Below are positions 33,909-42,988 of a DNA stretch of 64,000 nucleotides, one piece after another. The DNA is taken from NCBI RefSeq assembly GCF_014529935.1, contig NZ_JACVFC010000001.1:2232001-2296000 (forward strand). Direction: 5' to 3'. Source of the DNA: Chitinophaga qingshengii (GTDB taxonomy: Bacteria > Bacteroidota > Bacteroidia > Chitinophagales > Chitinophagaceae). The position numbers and the translations under genes are program-made. A model generated the notes under the pieces. That model had not been told where the DNA came from. It made no database searches and saw only the letters and a program-made list of their open reading frames with translations. Position 1 is the first letter of the stretch. Each line of letters opens with the position of its first letter.

Positions 33909-35876
33909 ATGAAACGACTTATATTCTTCCTCTCCGCTATATGCATTGCCAGCTTACCATTGTTAGGATTCGCCCAGATCAACAACTACTATCCCGGCAC
34001 CTGGAAAGAAGACGTTCGGCCTGCCACCGTTACCGGTGCGGCAGCACAGTCGCCCTATTATATCACCAGCTATAAAATAGCGCGTGATTTCAATATCACC
34101 AACCGGGACAAGGCAGATGCCATTACCCACTATAAAACCACCTATAAAAGCATTCATATCAATACCGCTGCGGCAGCCGATAGCCTTACCCAGCTGGCGC
34201 TAACGCTGGAAAACGGGGAAGTGTTGCGCGGATTCCGTATCAGGGCCGTTTTCCCCGATGGCAAAACCGCCAATCTTACCGACCAGACAAGGTCCCTCAA
34301 ACTGGCCGATGATCGTGTAGCCATTGTCGTGAGTAATATCCAGCTACAGGCCGGCAGTGAACTGGAATATGAACTGAATGTAAAAGTAGCGTTCGACTAT
34401 GCCGGTGCAGACTATCTGCAATCCGGTATCGCCAGTGAAGAAACCCAATTTATGCTGGTAGCGCCCCGGCAAATGCAATTCCGCTTTCATCCGGCCAATG
34501 GCGTGCCTGCTGTGAAAGACAGTATCGCCAACAACAGTCATTTTCACCACGTAGCCCTGCACCAGGTACCGGCGCTGAAAGTCAACGACCTCTACTACTA
34601 CCTGCCACAGCTGCAACGCATCGATTTTGCCCTGCATACTGTCACTTCCGGCAAAGATACCACCCGCCTCAGCTGGGATCAATTCGGACAAGATATTTAT
34701 ATCCCTTACGTGGCGATCAATAAAAACGAACAGAAACAACTGGAAAAAGAGCTGGAACGCTGGCCTTTTCTCAAATACCGGCTGCCGGTTCCACAACTCA
34801 TATACCTGGTGGAACAATATATCAAAACAAATTACAGCCTCCGGCCAGCCAGCGATTTCTACGAGGCGCCCGATCTTACCACTATTATCCGGAACAAACA
34901 AACAGACCGGAACGGTATGGTGAAACTCATGATGGCCGCCTATTACACGCTGAATATTCCGGTGCAGCTGCTGGTAACTTCTTCCCGGGATACCATCCCC
35001 TTGCAGAAAGACCTGGTCAACCGCGCCGCTGCCAATAATATCCTGCTGTATTTTCCTGTCCAGGGACAAGCGCTGGCTCCTACGGAAACGAACACACGCT
35101 ATCCCTGTTTTCCGCCGCTGTGGGGCAACACCCTGGCACTCCGCTGCCGCGATACGCTCGCAGGTAATGAAAGCAAGGTACTTACGGACTTTATCGTAAC
35201 ACCGCAGCCGGCGTACACCTTCAGCAACAGCACCCTGGACGCTACGCTCAGCTCTCTCAGTCAGCCGGTATGGAAGGTAAACCAGTCCTTCGGCGGCTAC
35301 GGTGGCAGCAACGCCAAAGTGGCGTTTATGCAGGCCAATACACCAGAGCTGCGCAACAACATCTTCAACGCGCTGCTGCCTTTTGTACCCGGCACCCGCA
35401 CTATGGTGTCTTTTGAAGCACAGAATGAGAAATTCTCCAACACACCGCTCGATAAACCCGTGGTAGTGAACAGTACTATCGAAACACCCGGACTCATTGT
35501 GCAGGACGGCGATCAATACATGATCAACATCGGTCAGCTGTTAGCCGGCCATCAGAGCTACCAGTTTACCATTCCGGAAAGTAACCGCCCCATAGAACTG
35601 GCTTTCCCCTATTACCAGGAAAGACGCGTACACATCGATCTGCCGGCAGGTTACACGATAGCCGATAAAGCAGCCTTCACAGCGGATATCACCCACAATA
35701 ACGTGCTTGGCCTCAAAATGAGATGTGAGGAAGAAAACAACAAGCTGCACATCTATTTAATCGAATGGTACAGCCAGAGTGAATTTCAGGGGGAAGATAA
35801 AAAAGTAATGGGGCAGATGCTGGACAGACTGAAGAAACTACAGCTGCAATCGCTGGTACTGGTGAAAAAAAAGTAG
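33909..35876 (+). CDS. Exported DUF3857 / transglutaminase-like protein
   Basis: 655 residues with signal peptide MKRLIFFLSAICIASLPLLGFAQ, hence periplasmic or outer-membrane associated. The first third (about 45-260) has the DUF3857 look (ITNRDKADAITHYKTTYKSI, LENGEVLRGFRIRAVFPDGK). Residues about 290-370 correspond to the transglutaminase-like core in relatives, but the classical Cys-His-Asp triad is not obvious here. Function is not established; relatives are common in Bacteroidota. Its TAG is followed immediately by the priA stop on the other strand with no gap. Confidence 0.8.
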   Translation: MKRLIFFLSAICIASLPLLGFAQINNYYPGTWKEDVRPATVTGAAAQSPYYITSYKIARDFNITNRDKADAITHYKTTYKSIHINTAAAADSLTQLALTLENGEVLRGFRIRAVFPDGKTANLTDQTRSLKLADDRVAIVVSNIQLQAGSELEYELNVKVAFDYAGADYLQSGIASEETQFMLVAPRQMQFRFHPANGVPAVKDSIANNSHFHHVALHQVPALKVNDLYYYLPQLQRIDFALHTVTSGKDTTRLSWDQFGQDIYIPYVAINKNEQKQLEKELERWPFLKYRLPVPQLIYLVEQYIKTNYSLRPASDFYEAPDLTTIIRNKQTDRNGMVKLMMAAYYTLNIPVQLLVTSSRDTIPLQKDLVNRAAANNILLYFPVQGQALAPTETNTRYPCFPPLWGNTLALRCRDTLAGNESKVLTDFIVTPQPAYTFSNSTLDATLSSLSQPVWKVNQSFGGYGGSNAKVAFMQANTPELRNNIFNALLPFVPGTRTMVSFEAQNEKFSNTPLDKPVVVNSTIETPGLIVQDGDQYMINIGQLLAGHQSYQFTIPESNRPIELAFPYYQERRVHIDLPAGYTIADKAAFTADITHNNVLGLKMRCEEENNKLHIYLIEWYSQSEFQGEDKKVMGQMLDRLKKLQLQSLVLVKKK

Positions 35877-38318
35877 TTATACACAATCCACGTCCGGTAC
35901 AATCACCACCGAACGGAAACGTTTCTCTGCCAGCAGTTGTATAAAGTATTCCCGGAGCACCTGTTTAATATGGGCTATCACCCTGCTTTCGCGGGGTAGC
36001 TTAATCAACATCTCCTGCAGGTAATTGTTGCGGACCCTGGCTACCAGCGGAGCGGCAGGTCCTACCAATTGTGCGCCGATATGCGGTTGCAGCCAGCTGG
36101 CCAATATCTGCGCAGCCTGTTCTACCACCTGTTGGTTCTTATGCCGCAGCGTGAGTTTCAACACCCGGTAAAAAGGCGGATAACCAAACTGTTGCCGCTC
36201 GGCGATCTCCGCTTCATACATGCTTTTATAATCGTGTTCCTTTACGTAATGCAGTATCGGGTGACGGGTATTGCTCGCTTGTATCAACACCTTGCCCATG
36301 CCGTGTTTACGGCCGGCACGGCCACTCACCTGCTCCATCAGCTGAAACGCCCTTTCATTTACCCGGAAGTCCGGATAACTTAAAAGACTGTCGGCGCTGA
36401 GAATACCGACAAGATTTACATTGTCAAAGTCCAGTCCCTTTACTACCATTTGCGTGCCCACCAGGATATCAATTTCCTGCTCTTCCAGCAAACGGATCAT
36501 TTTATTGTGACTGTCCTTGTTCCGTATAGAATCCACATCCATCCGCGCAATGCGGGCTTCGGGGAACAACTGTTGCAGGTCGTCTTCAATCTTTTCCGTA
36601 CCAAAACTTTTCGGGATCAGCGATTGAGAACCGCAAGCTTCGCACGTATATACGTAAGGGTAGCGGGTACCACAATAGTGGCAATGCAGTTTATCCTGGT
36701 TGCGGTGATAGGTCAGCGATACATCACACTGTTTACAATGCGGTATCCAGCCACAGGTAGTACATAGCAGAAAAGGTGCATACCCACGCCGGTTTTGGAA
36801 AAGAATCACTTGTTTCTTTTCGGCGAGGCTCTGGGTGATGGCTGTTTTCAGCGCTTGTGTGAAATTACCGTCCATCGTTTTCTCTGCCATCTCCTGCTTG
36901 ATGTCTACCACATCGATAGCCGGCATCCGTATGCCGCCAAACCGTTCGTTCAGCTCTACCAGCCCGTATTTGCCCTGTTTGGCGTTGTAATACGATTCCA
37001 ATGCAGGCGTAGCGGAACCCAGCAGCACTTTGGCTTTAAAAAGGCTGGCGTAGTAGATGGCCGCATCCCGCGCGTGATAACGGGGCGCCGGGTCCTGTTG
37101 TTTATAGGACGCATCATGCTCTTCATCGAGGATGATCAGTCCCAGGTCGCGGAATGGCAATAACAGGCTGGAACGTGCGCCCAGCACTATTTGTACCTCA
37201 CCGTTTTTCACCTTGTTCCAGATCTCTACCCGTTCATTGTTGCTGAAGCGGGAATGATAGATGGCAATACTGCTGCCGAAGTGTTTCTGCAGCCGGGTGA
37301 TGATTTGCGCCGTAAGCGCTATTTCGGGCAACAGATACAGCACCTGCCGGCCGGAGGCCAGGCATTCTTCCATCATCTTCACATATATCTGCGTTTTGCC
37401 GCTGGAGGTAACGCCATGCAACAGAGTTACCTGTTTTTCTTCAAAGTGACGGCGAACATCCGCCAGCGCCACTTCCTGGGAAGGGCTCAGGTTAAAATCG
37501 ATCTGTGCATCTACCTTACCGGTACGGATACGGTCGACCGTTCTTTTTTCTATCCAGAGAATATTTTTATCTACCAGCCCTTTCAATTGAGCGGTAGTAG
37601 CGCCGGATTTTTTCAGCAGCGCATTTTGTTTTACATCGCCTTCTGTTTTCTGCAGATGCAGGAAAGCGAGCAACAGCTCCATCTGTTTGGGAGCACGGCC
37701 CATATCGTTGAAAAGGGCTGCCAGCTGCTCTTCCTGATGATAGTCTGCATGCAGCTGTACAAAATTTTCTTTCTTCTCCCGATATACTTCTTTCAGCTCT
37801 TCATAAATCAGGCAGACCTTTTTCTCGATCAGTTTTTTGATGACAGAATAGACTTCCGATTTATCCAGGATGAGCTGTACTTCTTCAATACGCAGTTCCT
37901 TACGGATATGCAGCGCCTCCGCAATGAGGTATTCATCATCATCGAGACTGGTAAAATCATCGCCGAAGGCATCATTATATAACAACAGTGTTTCGCTGGA
38001 CAGCTTCAGGTGTGCGGGCAAAGCGGCATTGAGCACTTCCCCTTCGCTGCACATGTAGTAGCTGGCAATCCACGACCAGAAGGCTAACTGTGTAGGATAT
38101 ACGACCGGATCTTTGTCCAGCATATCCAGCAGTAGCTTGGTTTTATAGGCAGGCGCCTGTTCATGTACCGCTTTTACGATACCGGCGTATTTTTTTTGTT
38201 TTCCGAGCTGTACGGCCACACGGCTCCCCGGCTGTAAAGCATCTTCCATGCTTTCAGGCACTGCATAGGTGTAATTTTTAGGAAGCGCCAGTGGCAGTAT
38301 TACATCAGCGTACTTCAT
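35877..38318 (-). CDS. priA: Primosomal replication restart helicase PriA
   Basis: 3'-5' DNA helicase that reloads the replisome at collapsed forks. 813 residues. N-terminal DNA-binding domain about 1-110; Walker A GVTSSGKT at 302-309; DEEH at 398-401; GSATPALES near 433; the eight zinc cysteines at 518, 521, 527, 530, 545, 548, 558 and 561; and the C-terminal helicase motif SGRAGRKHG. All catalytic and zinc residues are present. The start overlaps the plsC stop by four bases (ATGA), so both are in one transcript. Confidence 0.96.
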   Translation of the reverse strand: MKYADVILPLALPKNYTYAVPESMEDALQPGSRVAVQLGKQKKYAGIVKAVHEQAPAYKTKLLLDMLDKDPVVYPTQLAFWSWIASYYMCSEGEVLNAALPAHLKLSSETLLLYNDAFGDDFTSLDDDEYLIAEALHIRKELRIEEVQLILDKSEVYSVIKKLIEKKVCLIYEELKEVYREKKENFVQLHADYHQEEQLAALFNDMGRAPKQMELLLAFLHLQKTEGDVKQNALLKKSGATTAQLKGLVDKNILWIEKRTVDRIRTGKVDAQIDFNLSPSQEVALADVRRHFEEKQVTLLHGVTSSGKTQIYVKMMEECLASGRQVLYLLPEIALTAQIITRLQKHFGSSIAIYHSRFSNNERVEIWNKVKNGEVQIVLGARSSLLLPFRDLGLIILDEEHDASYKQQDPAPRYHARDAAIYYASLFKAKVLLGSATPALESYYNAKQGKYGLVELNERFGGIRMPAIDVVDIKQEMAEKTMDGNFTQALKTAITQSLAEKKQVILFQNRRGYAPFLLCTTCGWIPHCKQCDVSLTYHRNQDKLHCHYCGTRYPYVYTCEACGSQSLIPKSFGTEKIEDDLQQLFPEARIARMDVDSIRNKDSHNKMIRLLEEQEIDILVGTQMVVKGLDFDNVNLVGILSADSLLSYPDFRVNERAFQLMEQVSGRAGRKHGMGKVLIQASNTRHPILHYVKEHDYKSMYEAEIAERQQFGYPPFYRVLKLTLRHKNQQVVEQAAQILASWLQPHIGAQLVGPAAPLVARVRNNYLQEMLIKLPRESRVIAHIKQVLREYFIQLLAEKRFRSVVIVPDVDCV

Positions 38319-39079
38319 CCTACGGGTTGCAATGTGGGATAATGGCGGTATTTGCGGAGTTCCCGGTCCATGATATCATAAGTCTGTTGTTTCAGCGTGT
38401 TGATATCATCGAGGGTCAGTCCCGCTACCGGGATATTAGGCAGAAATACCACACGGCATTTGCCGGGGTTCAGTTTCATCAGGCTGTGGGGCAGGCGGTC
38501 GCCGGCGTCCACGTATAAAACAGGTTTGATAGGTATCTGCAATTCGATGGCCATCCGGAACGCGCCGTTATGGAAAGGCCGCAGGGGTTCACTGGTTTCA
38601 TTGGTGGTTCCTTCCGGAAATACCAGCATAGAGATACCCGCTTTCAGCGCACTCATCATTTCCCGTACGCTCCTGGCGCGGGCTGCCGCATTGGAACGGT
38701 CTACCGGCACCACAGAATTTTTATAAATAAATCCGAAAAACGGAATTTTTGACATTTCTACTTTTCCCAGCGGGCGGAACGGTAAACGCATCACTTTTAC
38801 TGCGATGGCCGCATCCAGGTAAGAACGGTGGTTCACCACATAGATACAAGGCTCTTTATCTCTTTCACATTCATATTTTCGGGTAACACGCATGCCTACC
38901 ATCGGAAACCACACATGTGCCCAAAAACGCAGGAAATAAAAGATGATATTCCCACCTTTCTCCTTACCCAGCAAAGAAGCCAGGAAAATGGGCGGCAGGA
39001 TCAGAAACATGATAGACAGGAAAACGATAGCGGCGTACACAACATAGATTACACGCAACGGTTTCAGTAGAAAATTCAT
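38315..39079 (-). CDS. plsC: 1-acyl-sn-glycerol-3-phosphate acyltransferase
   Basis: Adds the second fatty acid to lysophosphatidate in phospholipid synthesis at the inner membrane. 254 residues from the chosen start. Membrane segments at about 7-40, catalytic NHRSYLD (H-x4-D), GKVEMSKIPFFG, VVPVDRS and FPEGTT are all present in order. A frame to 39142 would add 21 residues rich in Cys and His derived from repeat-like DNA, so the Met at 39079 is preferred. It is translationally coupled to priA by an ATGA overlap. Confidence 0.9.
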   Translation of the reverse strand: MNFLLKPLRVIYVVYAAIVFLSIMFLILPPIFLASLLGKEKGGNIIFYFLRFWAHVWFPMVGMRVTRKYECERDKEPCIYVVNHRSYLDAAIAVKVMRLPFRPLGKVEMSKIPFFGFIYKNSVVPVDRSNAAARARSVREMMSALKAGISMLVFPEGTTNETSEPLRPFHNGAFRMAIELQIPIKPVLYVDAGDRLPHSLMKLNPGKCRVVFLPNIPVAGLTLDDINTLKQQTYDIMDRELRKYRHYPTLQPVG

Positions 39080-39128
39080 AAACGCCTTGTAGAAATGTGA
39101 ATGATGGCGGAAAACTACGACTTTTTTC

Positions 39129-39289
39129 TCGCAAAGGCACATAAGATAAGGTTAAGATCGCAAAGCCCCACCATATTTGATTAAATAACTAATGATAAAA
39201 TAATAAAATGCAAGAATGATAAAATAATTCGGTCTCCGCTCCTTTGCGTTCTTAATAAAAAATAAAAAGCTTCGCGCGCTTTGCGTGAA
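39129..39289. repeat. Family 2 repeat, copy 2
   Basis: Shares CTTTGCGTGAA (39279-39289) with copy 1 and has degenerate opposite-strand words TCGCAAAGG (about 39128) and ATCGCAAAGC (about 39157), plus CCTTTGCGTTCTTAAT. It fills the gap between the DUF4258 gene end and the plsC start. The middle is very AT-rich. No gene is seen in it. Confidence 0.6.
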
Positions 39290-39292
39290 AAC

Positions 39293-39748
39293 CTACTCGC
39301 AGCTGCAACTCCAGTCTTTTTCCAGGTCTATGCAGGTGATTACTTTGGCATGTTGTGCGTCACAGGGAGCGAATACAATACGAAGATGCTGTCCTTCATG
39401 GGAATAACCTTCCAGCGCATAGGTCGGGCACGGTTGATCATTGGGATTGGACTTTTCCGGGTTAATCCTGCCTTCTGCCAATATTTCCTGCACCTCTTCT
39501 CTGGTCACATGACGGCATTCCATCCGACAAATGGCATGTCTGGTATACTCCAGGCGGGCCTGCCGGTTGAGCGTACCCTCCGCAATGGCCCCCGTCGCTC
39601 TGCCTGAAGGGGTTACTACCGGCTTCTCGGTAATCGGGGAGGAAGCCTTTTTGTTGTTTCCTTTCCACCACTCCTGATGCCAGCCGGCAAACAATAACAA
39701 TCCCAGTAAAATTACGGGCAGATACTTTTGTAATGATTTCATATTCAA
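39293..39748 (-). CDS. Membrane-anchored DUF4258 protein
   Basis: 151 residues. N-terminal hydrophobic segment at about 9-23 (LPVILLGLLLFAGW), a Pro/Ser/Thr linker to about 60, then a DUF4258-like domain (EYTRHAICRMECRHVTREEVQEIL, about 67-90) and a Cys-rich end (DWSCSCE). DUF4258 resembles RelE-fold toxins in shape, but the anchor and missing antitoxin argue against a toxin here. The second Met at residue 3 is an alternative start. Confidence 0.78.
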   Translation of the reverse strand: MNMKSLQKYLPVILLGLLLFAGWHQEWWKGNNKKASSPITEKPVVTPSGRATGAIAEGTLNRQARLEYTRHAICRMECRHVTREEVQEILAEGRINPEKSNPNDQPCPTYALEGYSHEGQHLRIVFAPCDAQHAKVITCIDLEKDWSCSCE

Positions 39749-39826
39749 TAAACAGGACTCACTTTCTAAGAAAAGCGGGTGTAAAATACTTAAAATTACT
39801 TACCTAACTATGACATAAAAAGTTCC

Positions 39827-39834
39827 TACCTTTG
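39827..39834 (+). promoter_or_regulatory. Candidate -7 box for mtaB
   Basis: TACCTTTG matches TAnnTTTG and lies 9 bases before the mtaB ATG, implying a very short leader. No clear -33 TTTG is seen. Confidence 0.5.
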
Positions 39835-39843
39835 CCATCCTTT

Positions 39844-41121
39844 ATGGAACAGGTTAAAACAGTAGCATTTCATACACTCGGCTGTAAGCTGAATTTTTCA
39901 GAAACCTCCACTTTGAGCAGGTTACTGGAACAGGATGGGTTTGTTAAGATGGATTTTGAAGATACGGCAGATGTGTATGTCATCAACACCTGCTCTGTAA
40001 CGGATAATGCCGATAAGGAATGCCGGCAGCTGGTACGTCGTATCCAGCGGCGTGCTCCGGAAAGCATGGTGGTGATCACCGGCTGTTATGCCCAGCTGAA
40101 GCCCGAGGAAATTGCTGCTATTGAAGGGGTAGACCTCGTATTGGGCGCGGCAGAAAAGTTCAACATTACCGAACACCTGAAAACGCTCACCAAAGGCAAC
40201 AGCGCTAAAATCTGCTCCTGCGACATTGAAGATGTCAACACCTTCCATGCCTCCTACTCTGTCAACGACCGTACCCGCACCTTCCTGAAAGTACAGGACG
40301 GCTGCGACTACAGCTGTACCTTCTGCACCATCCCCATGGCCAGAGGCAAAAGCCGCAGCGATAGTGTTAGCAGCGTAGTGGAAAATGCCATGCAACTGGC
40401 GGCCAACGGCGTAAAGGAAATAGTACTCACCGGCGTAAACCTGGGCGATTTCGGCAAAGGCCTCACCGGTGGTAAAAAAAGAGAAGAAACTTTTTACGAA
40501 CTCATTCAGGAACTGGATAAAGTGGAAGGTATAGAACGTTACCGCATCTCTTCCATAGAACCTAACCTGCTGACAAACGAGATCATCGAATTTGTAGCCA
40601 ACAGCCGCAAATTCATGCCTCACTTCCATATACCGCTTCAAAGCGGCAACAACGAAATACTGGGCCTCATGCGCCGCCGCTACCGCCGCGAACTGTACGC
40701 GGAAAAAGTGGCGCTGATCAAACAGTTCATGCCCCACTGCTCCATCGGGGTAGACGTGATCGTAGGCTTCCCTGCCGAAAGTGATGCTCACTTCCAGGAT
40801 ACCTACGATTTCATCCATAGCCTCGATGTGTCTTATCTTCACGTATTCACCTACTCAGAAAGACCGAATACCCCCGCACTCGATATCAAACCTGTTGTGC
40901 CGGTCAATGTGCGCCACGAACGCAATAAACAACTGCGTAATCTCAGCCACAAAAAACAACAGTACTTCCAGGAACAACACCTCAACGAAACCCGTAAGGT
41001 GCTGTTTGAAAACCATAATAAAGATGGTATGATGGAAGGTTACACAGACAACTACATCCGTGTAACCACTCATTTCCGCCAGGACTGGGTAAACCAGCTG
41101 GTGGACTGGGAACTGCGGTAA
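39844..41121 (+). CDS. mtaB: tRNA t6A37 methylthiotransferase
   Basis: Radical-SAM enzyme that adds a methylthio group to t6A37 of ANN-decoding tRNAs. 425 residues. N-terminal UPF0004 domain with Cys residues in GCKLNFSE, NTCSVTD and TGCYAQL (second iron-sulfur cluster), radical-SAM motif CDYSCTFC at about 155-162 (CxxxCxxC), HIPLQSGNN near 262 and a C-terminal TRAM-like segment. A TTG four codons upstream is possible, but the ATG at 39844 is preferred, since the -7 box ends at 39834. Confidence 0.94.
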   Translation: MEQVKTVAFHTLGCKLNFSETSTLSRLLEQDGFVKMDFEDTADVYVINTCSVTDNADKECRQLVRRIQRRAPESMVVITGCYAQLKPEEIAAIEGVDLVLGAAEKFNITEHLKTLTKGNSAKICSCDIEDVNTFHASYSVNDRTRTFLKVQDGCDYSCTFCTIPMARGKSRSDSVSSVVENAMQLAANGVKEIVLTGVNLGDFGKGLTGGKKREETFYELIQELDKVEGIERYRISSIEPNLLTNEIIEFVANSRKFMPHFHIPLQSGNNEILGLMRRRYRRELYAEKVALIKQFMPHCSIGVDVIVGFPAESDAHFQDTYDFIHSLDVSYLHVFTYSERPNTPALDIKPVVPVNVRHERNKQLRNLSHKKQQYFQEQHLNETRKVLFENHNKDGMMEGYTDNYIRVTTHFRQDWVNQLVDWELR

Positions 41122-41200
41122 TTGCGTGAGCTTTGCGACAGGTTTCCACATCATAACGTTGAAAATAGATACAGAGAGGATTCAACGATAATGCCAGCAA

Positions 41201-41812
41201 TTATTTCGGGAAACCCGGGTCCGCCTTCACTTCATCGATCTGTTTGATGTGTCTCATGGTATGAGCGGCATTAAACAACAATAACTGGTAGGCATCTACC
41301 ATCCCTAAATTGGGATCATTGGTAATATGCGCCCGCAACATGTCTTTAGTATTGGAGACATAATCAATCAGCTGATCTCTTTGTGCCACAAACGCATTGA
41401 TGGCATCCGCAGGGGCAGCATAGTTATGTTTGGGCAGCCCAAATGGCGGTGAGGTCTGTTTCTTGCTGCGGTCTTCCACCATTGCGATCAACTGCTCATC
41501 TGTATACTTTAACGCCTTCTTTTTCTCCGGGTCCGGCGCTTCTGCCACCAGCTTTTTTTCTGCATCTATCATGGCTTTTTCGATGGCGGTAAGATGTTCC
41601 ACACAATCAATAATAGACCAGCGATCGGCTGCCGGCCTGAATTCCAGCTGAGCGTCCGTCAGTCCTGCAACGGCTTTCAATAAATCATTTTTTGAGTCTT
41701 TCAGGCGGTTGATTAACTGGGCTTTGTTTTCATCATACTTTGTAAGCTGCAGCGGCATGACAGTGAAGCTGCAAAACAGTACTACGGCCAAAGACAAAAG
41801 TACTTTTTTCAT
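41201..41812 (-). CDS. Exported DinB-superfamily protein
   Basis: 203 residues with a signal peptide MKKVLLSLAVVLFCSFTVMP, then a four-helix DinB/YfiT-like bundle. Candidate metal histidines lie in CVEHLTAIE, a middle region, and AAHTMRHIKQI near the C-terminus. Function of exported DinB-like proteins is not known; cytoplasmic relatives include thiol transferases. The upstream frame to 41854 adds a segment overlapping the promoter and is rejected. Confidence 0.83.
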   Translation of the reverse strand: MKKVLLSLAVVLFCSFTVMPLQLTKYDENKAQLINRLKDSKNDLLKAVAGLTDAQLEFRPAADRWSIIDCVEHLTAIEKAMIDAEKKLVAEAPDPEKKKALKYTDEQLIAMVEDRSKKQTSPPFGLPKHNYAAPADAINAFVAQRDQLIDYVSNTKDMLRAHITNDPNLGMVDAYQLLLFNAAHTMRHIKQIDEVKADPGFPK

Positions 41813-41853
41813 AGCTGTAAATTTTGATGGAAAATGGGGTCGGTGAGTCACCA

Positions 41854-41861
41854 CAAAGCTA
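41854..41861 (-). promoter_or_regulatory. Candidate -7 box for the DinB-like gene
   Basis: TAGCTTTG on the minus strand matches TAnnTTTG, 41 bases upstream of the ATG at 41812. It lies just past the aat stop codon. A TTG at about 22 bases further upstream is a weak -33 candidate. Confidence 0.45.
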
Positions 41862-41867
41862 CGACAA

Positions 41868-42506
41868 TCAGGGCATTTGTATCAACTCCAGGAAAGTATC
41901 GCGGGAAATGAAACCTGCGCCCAGTGAGGCGAGATGTTCCGTTTCCACCTGGCAGTCGATCAGTGTCAGCTCTGCCGCATAAGCCTGTACAAAAGTGATA
42001 AAGGCCGCTTTGGAAGCGTTGCTGACATCGGAGAACATGGACTCGCCAAAGAAGCAGGAACCTATTTTTATACCATACAGACCGCCTACCAGCTGGTCGT
42101 TCAGCCAGCTTTCCACCGACATGGCATAGCCTGCCTGGTGCAAACGGATATAGGCTGCCTGCATCTCGTCGGTGATCCAGGTGCTGTCCTGGCCGGCACG
42201 GGTAATATTACTGCAGCGGGCAATGACAGCGGGGAAATCGGCGTTATAGGTGATACGGAACTGGTTGCGGCGCAGTACCTGTTTCATACTGGCAGACACT
42301 TTCAGATCGGCCGGAAACAGTACAAAACGGGGATCGGGACTCCACCAGAGTATAGGTCGTTCATCGAACCAGGGAAAGATACCGGATCGGTAAGCCAGCA
42401 GCAGTCTTTCCACGGAGAGGTCGCCGCCTACGGCCAGCAGGCCATCCGGCTCTGCCAGGTGTACCGGAGGAAAAAGCAGTCGTTTATTGAGACGGAAAAC
42501 GGGCAT
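41868..42506 (-). CDS. aat: Leucyl/phenylalanyl-tRNA-protein transferase
   Basis: Adds Leu or Phe from aminoacyl-tRNA to proteins with N-terminal Arg or Lys, making them N-degrons. 212 residues. Family marks are LLAVGGDLSVERLLLAYRSG near the N-terminus, FPWFDERPILWWSPDPR at about 44-60, GLYGIKIGSCFFGESMFS at about 143-160 and the DCQVETEHLASLGA block. It starts 3 bases after clpS, forming an N-end-rule operon. Confidence 0.95.
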   Translation of the reverse strand: MPVFRLNKRLLFPPVHLAEPDGLLAVGGDLSVERLLLAYRSGIFPWFDERPILWWSPDPRFVLFPADLKVSASMKQVLRRNQFRITYNADFPAVIARCSNITRAGQDSTWITDEMQAAYIRLHQAGYAMSVESWLNDQLVGGLYGIKIGSCFFGESMFSDVSNASKAAFITFVQAYAAELTLIDCQVETEHLASLGAGFISRDTFLELIQMP

Positions 42507-42509
42507 GGG

Positions 42510-42818
42510 TTAACGGTCCGCCATTTCTTCGATGGTAGCGCTGATACCTCTTTCCACCAACGCTTCCCACATGGGGCGCAGTTTGTGATATTCGCCTTCT
42601 TTGACAGCGTATTTACCATTATGATGAATAATCAGGGCGCATTGCTCCGCCTGCTGATGGGTATGACCACATACTTCGATCAGGGAAGCAATGACCCAGT
42701 CAAAAGTGTTGACATCATCATTCCACACTACCAGGCTGAAGGGAAACTGCTCGTCTTCTGCCACGAGTACGTCTTCCAATTCTTCTGTAAATACCTGTGT
42801 ATTAGTTCTTTCGCTCAT
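42510..42818 (-). CDS. clpS: ATP-dependent Clp protease adaptor ClpS
   Basis: Delivers N-end-rule substrates to ClpAP/ClpCP. 102 residues. N-degron pocket WNDDVNTFDWVIASL at about 32-46, HHNGKYAVKEG near 75. It is co-transcribed with aat, which creates its substrates. Confidence 0.94.
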   Translation of the reverse strand: MSERTNTQVFTEELEDVLVAEDEQFPFSLVVWNDDVNTFDWVIASLIEVCGHTHQQAEQCALIIHHNGKYAVKEGEYHKLRPMWEALVERGISATIEEMADR

Positions 42819-42837
42819 TTTTAAACAAAGCTTTACG

Positions 42838-42845
42838 CAAAATTA
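42838..42845 (-). promoter_or_regulatory. Candidate -7 box for clpS-aat
   Basis: TAATTTTG on the minus strand matches TAnnTTTG, 20 bases upstream of the clpS ATG. The -33 region is not clear. Confidence 0.42.
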
Positions 42846-42988
42846 CATGGATTATTCGTTAATTTATCCATATTTGACCCAGAGAAAATGATTATTTACG
42901 ATTTGTTTATTTTCATATTTGCTGTTTCTACCCCATTTTACGGTATAGAAATGGTAAACAGACGATAAACAAAATAACTACGTGTTAT

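Noticed and set aside
39293..39748. DUF4258 protein as a toxin of a toxin-antitoxin pair
   Set aside because: It has an N-terminal membrane anchor and no small antitoxin gene next to it.
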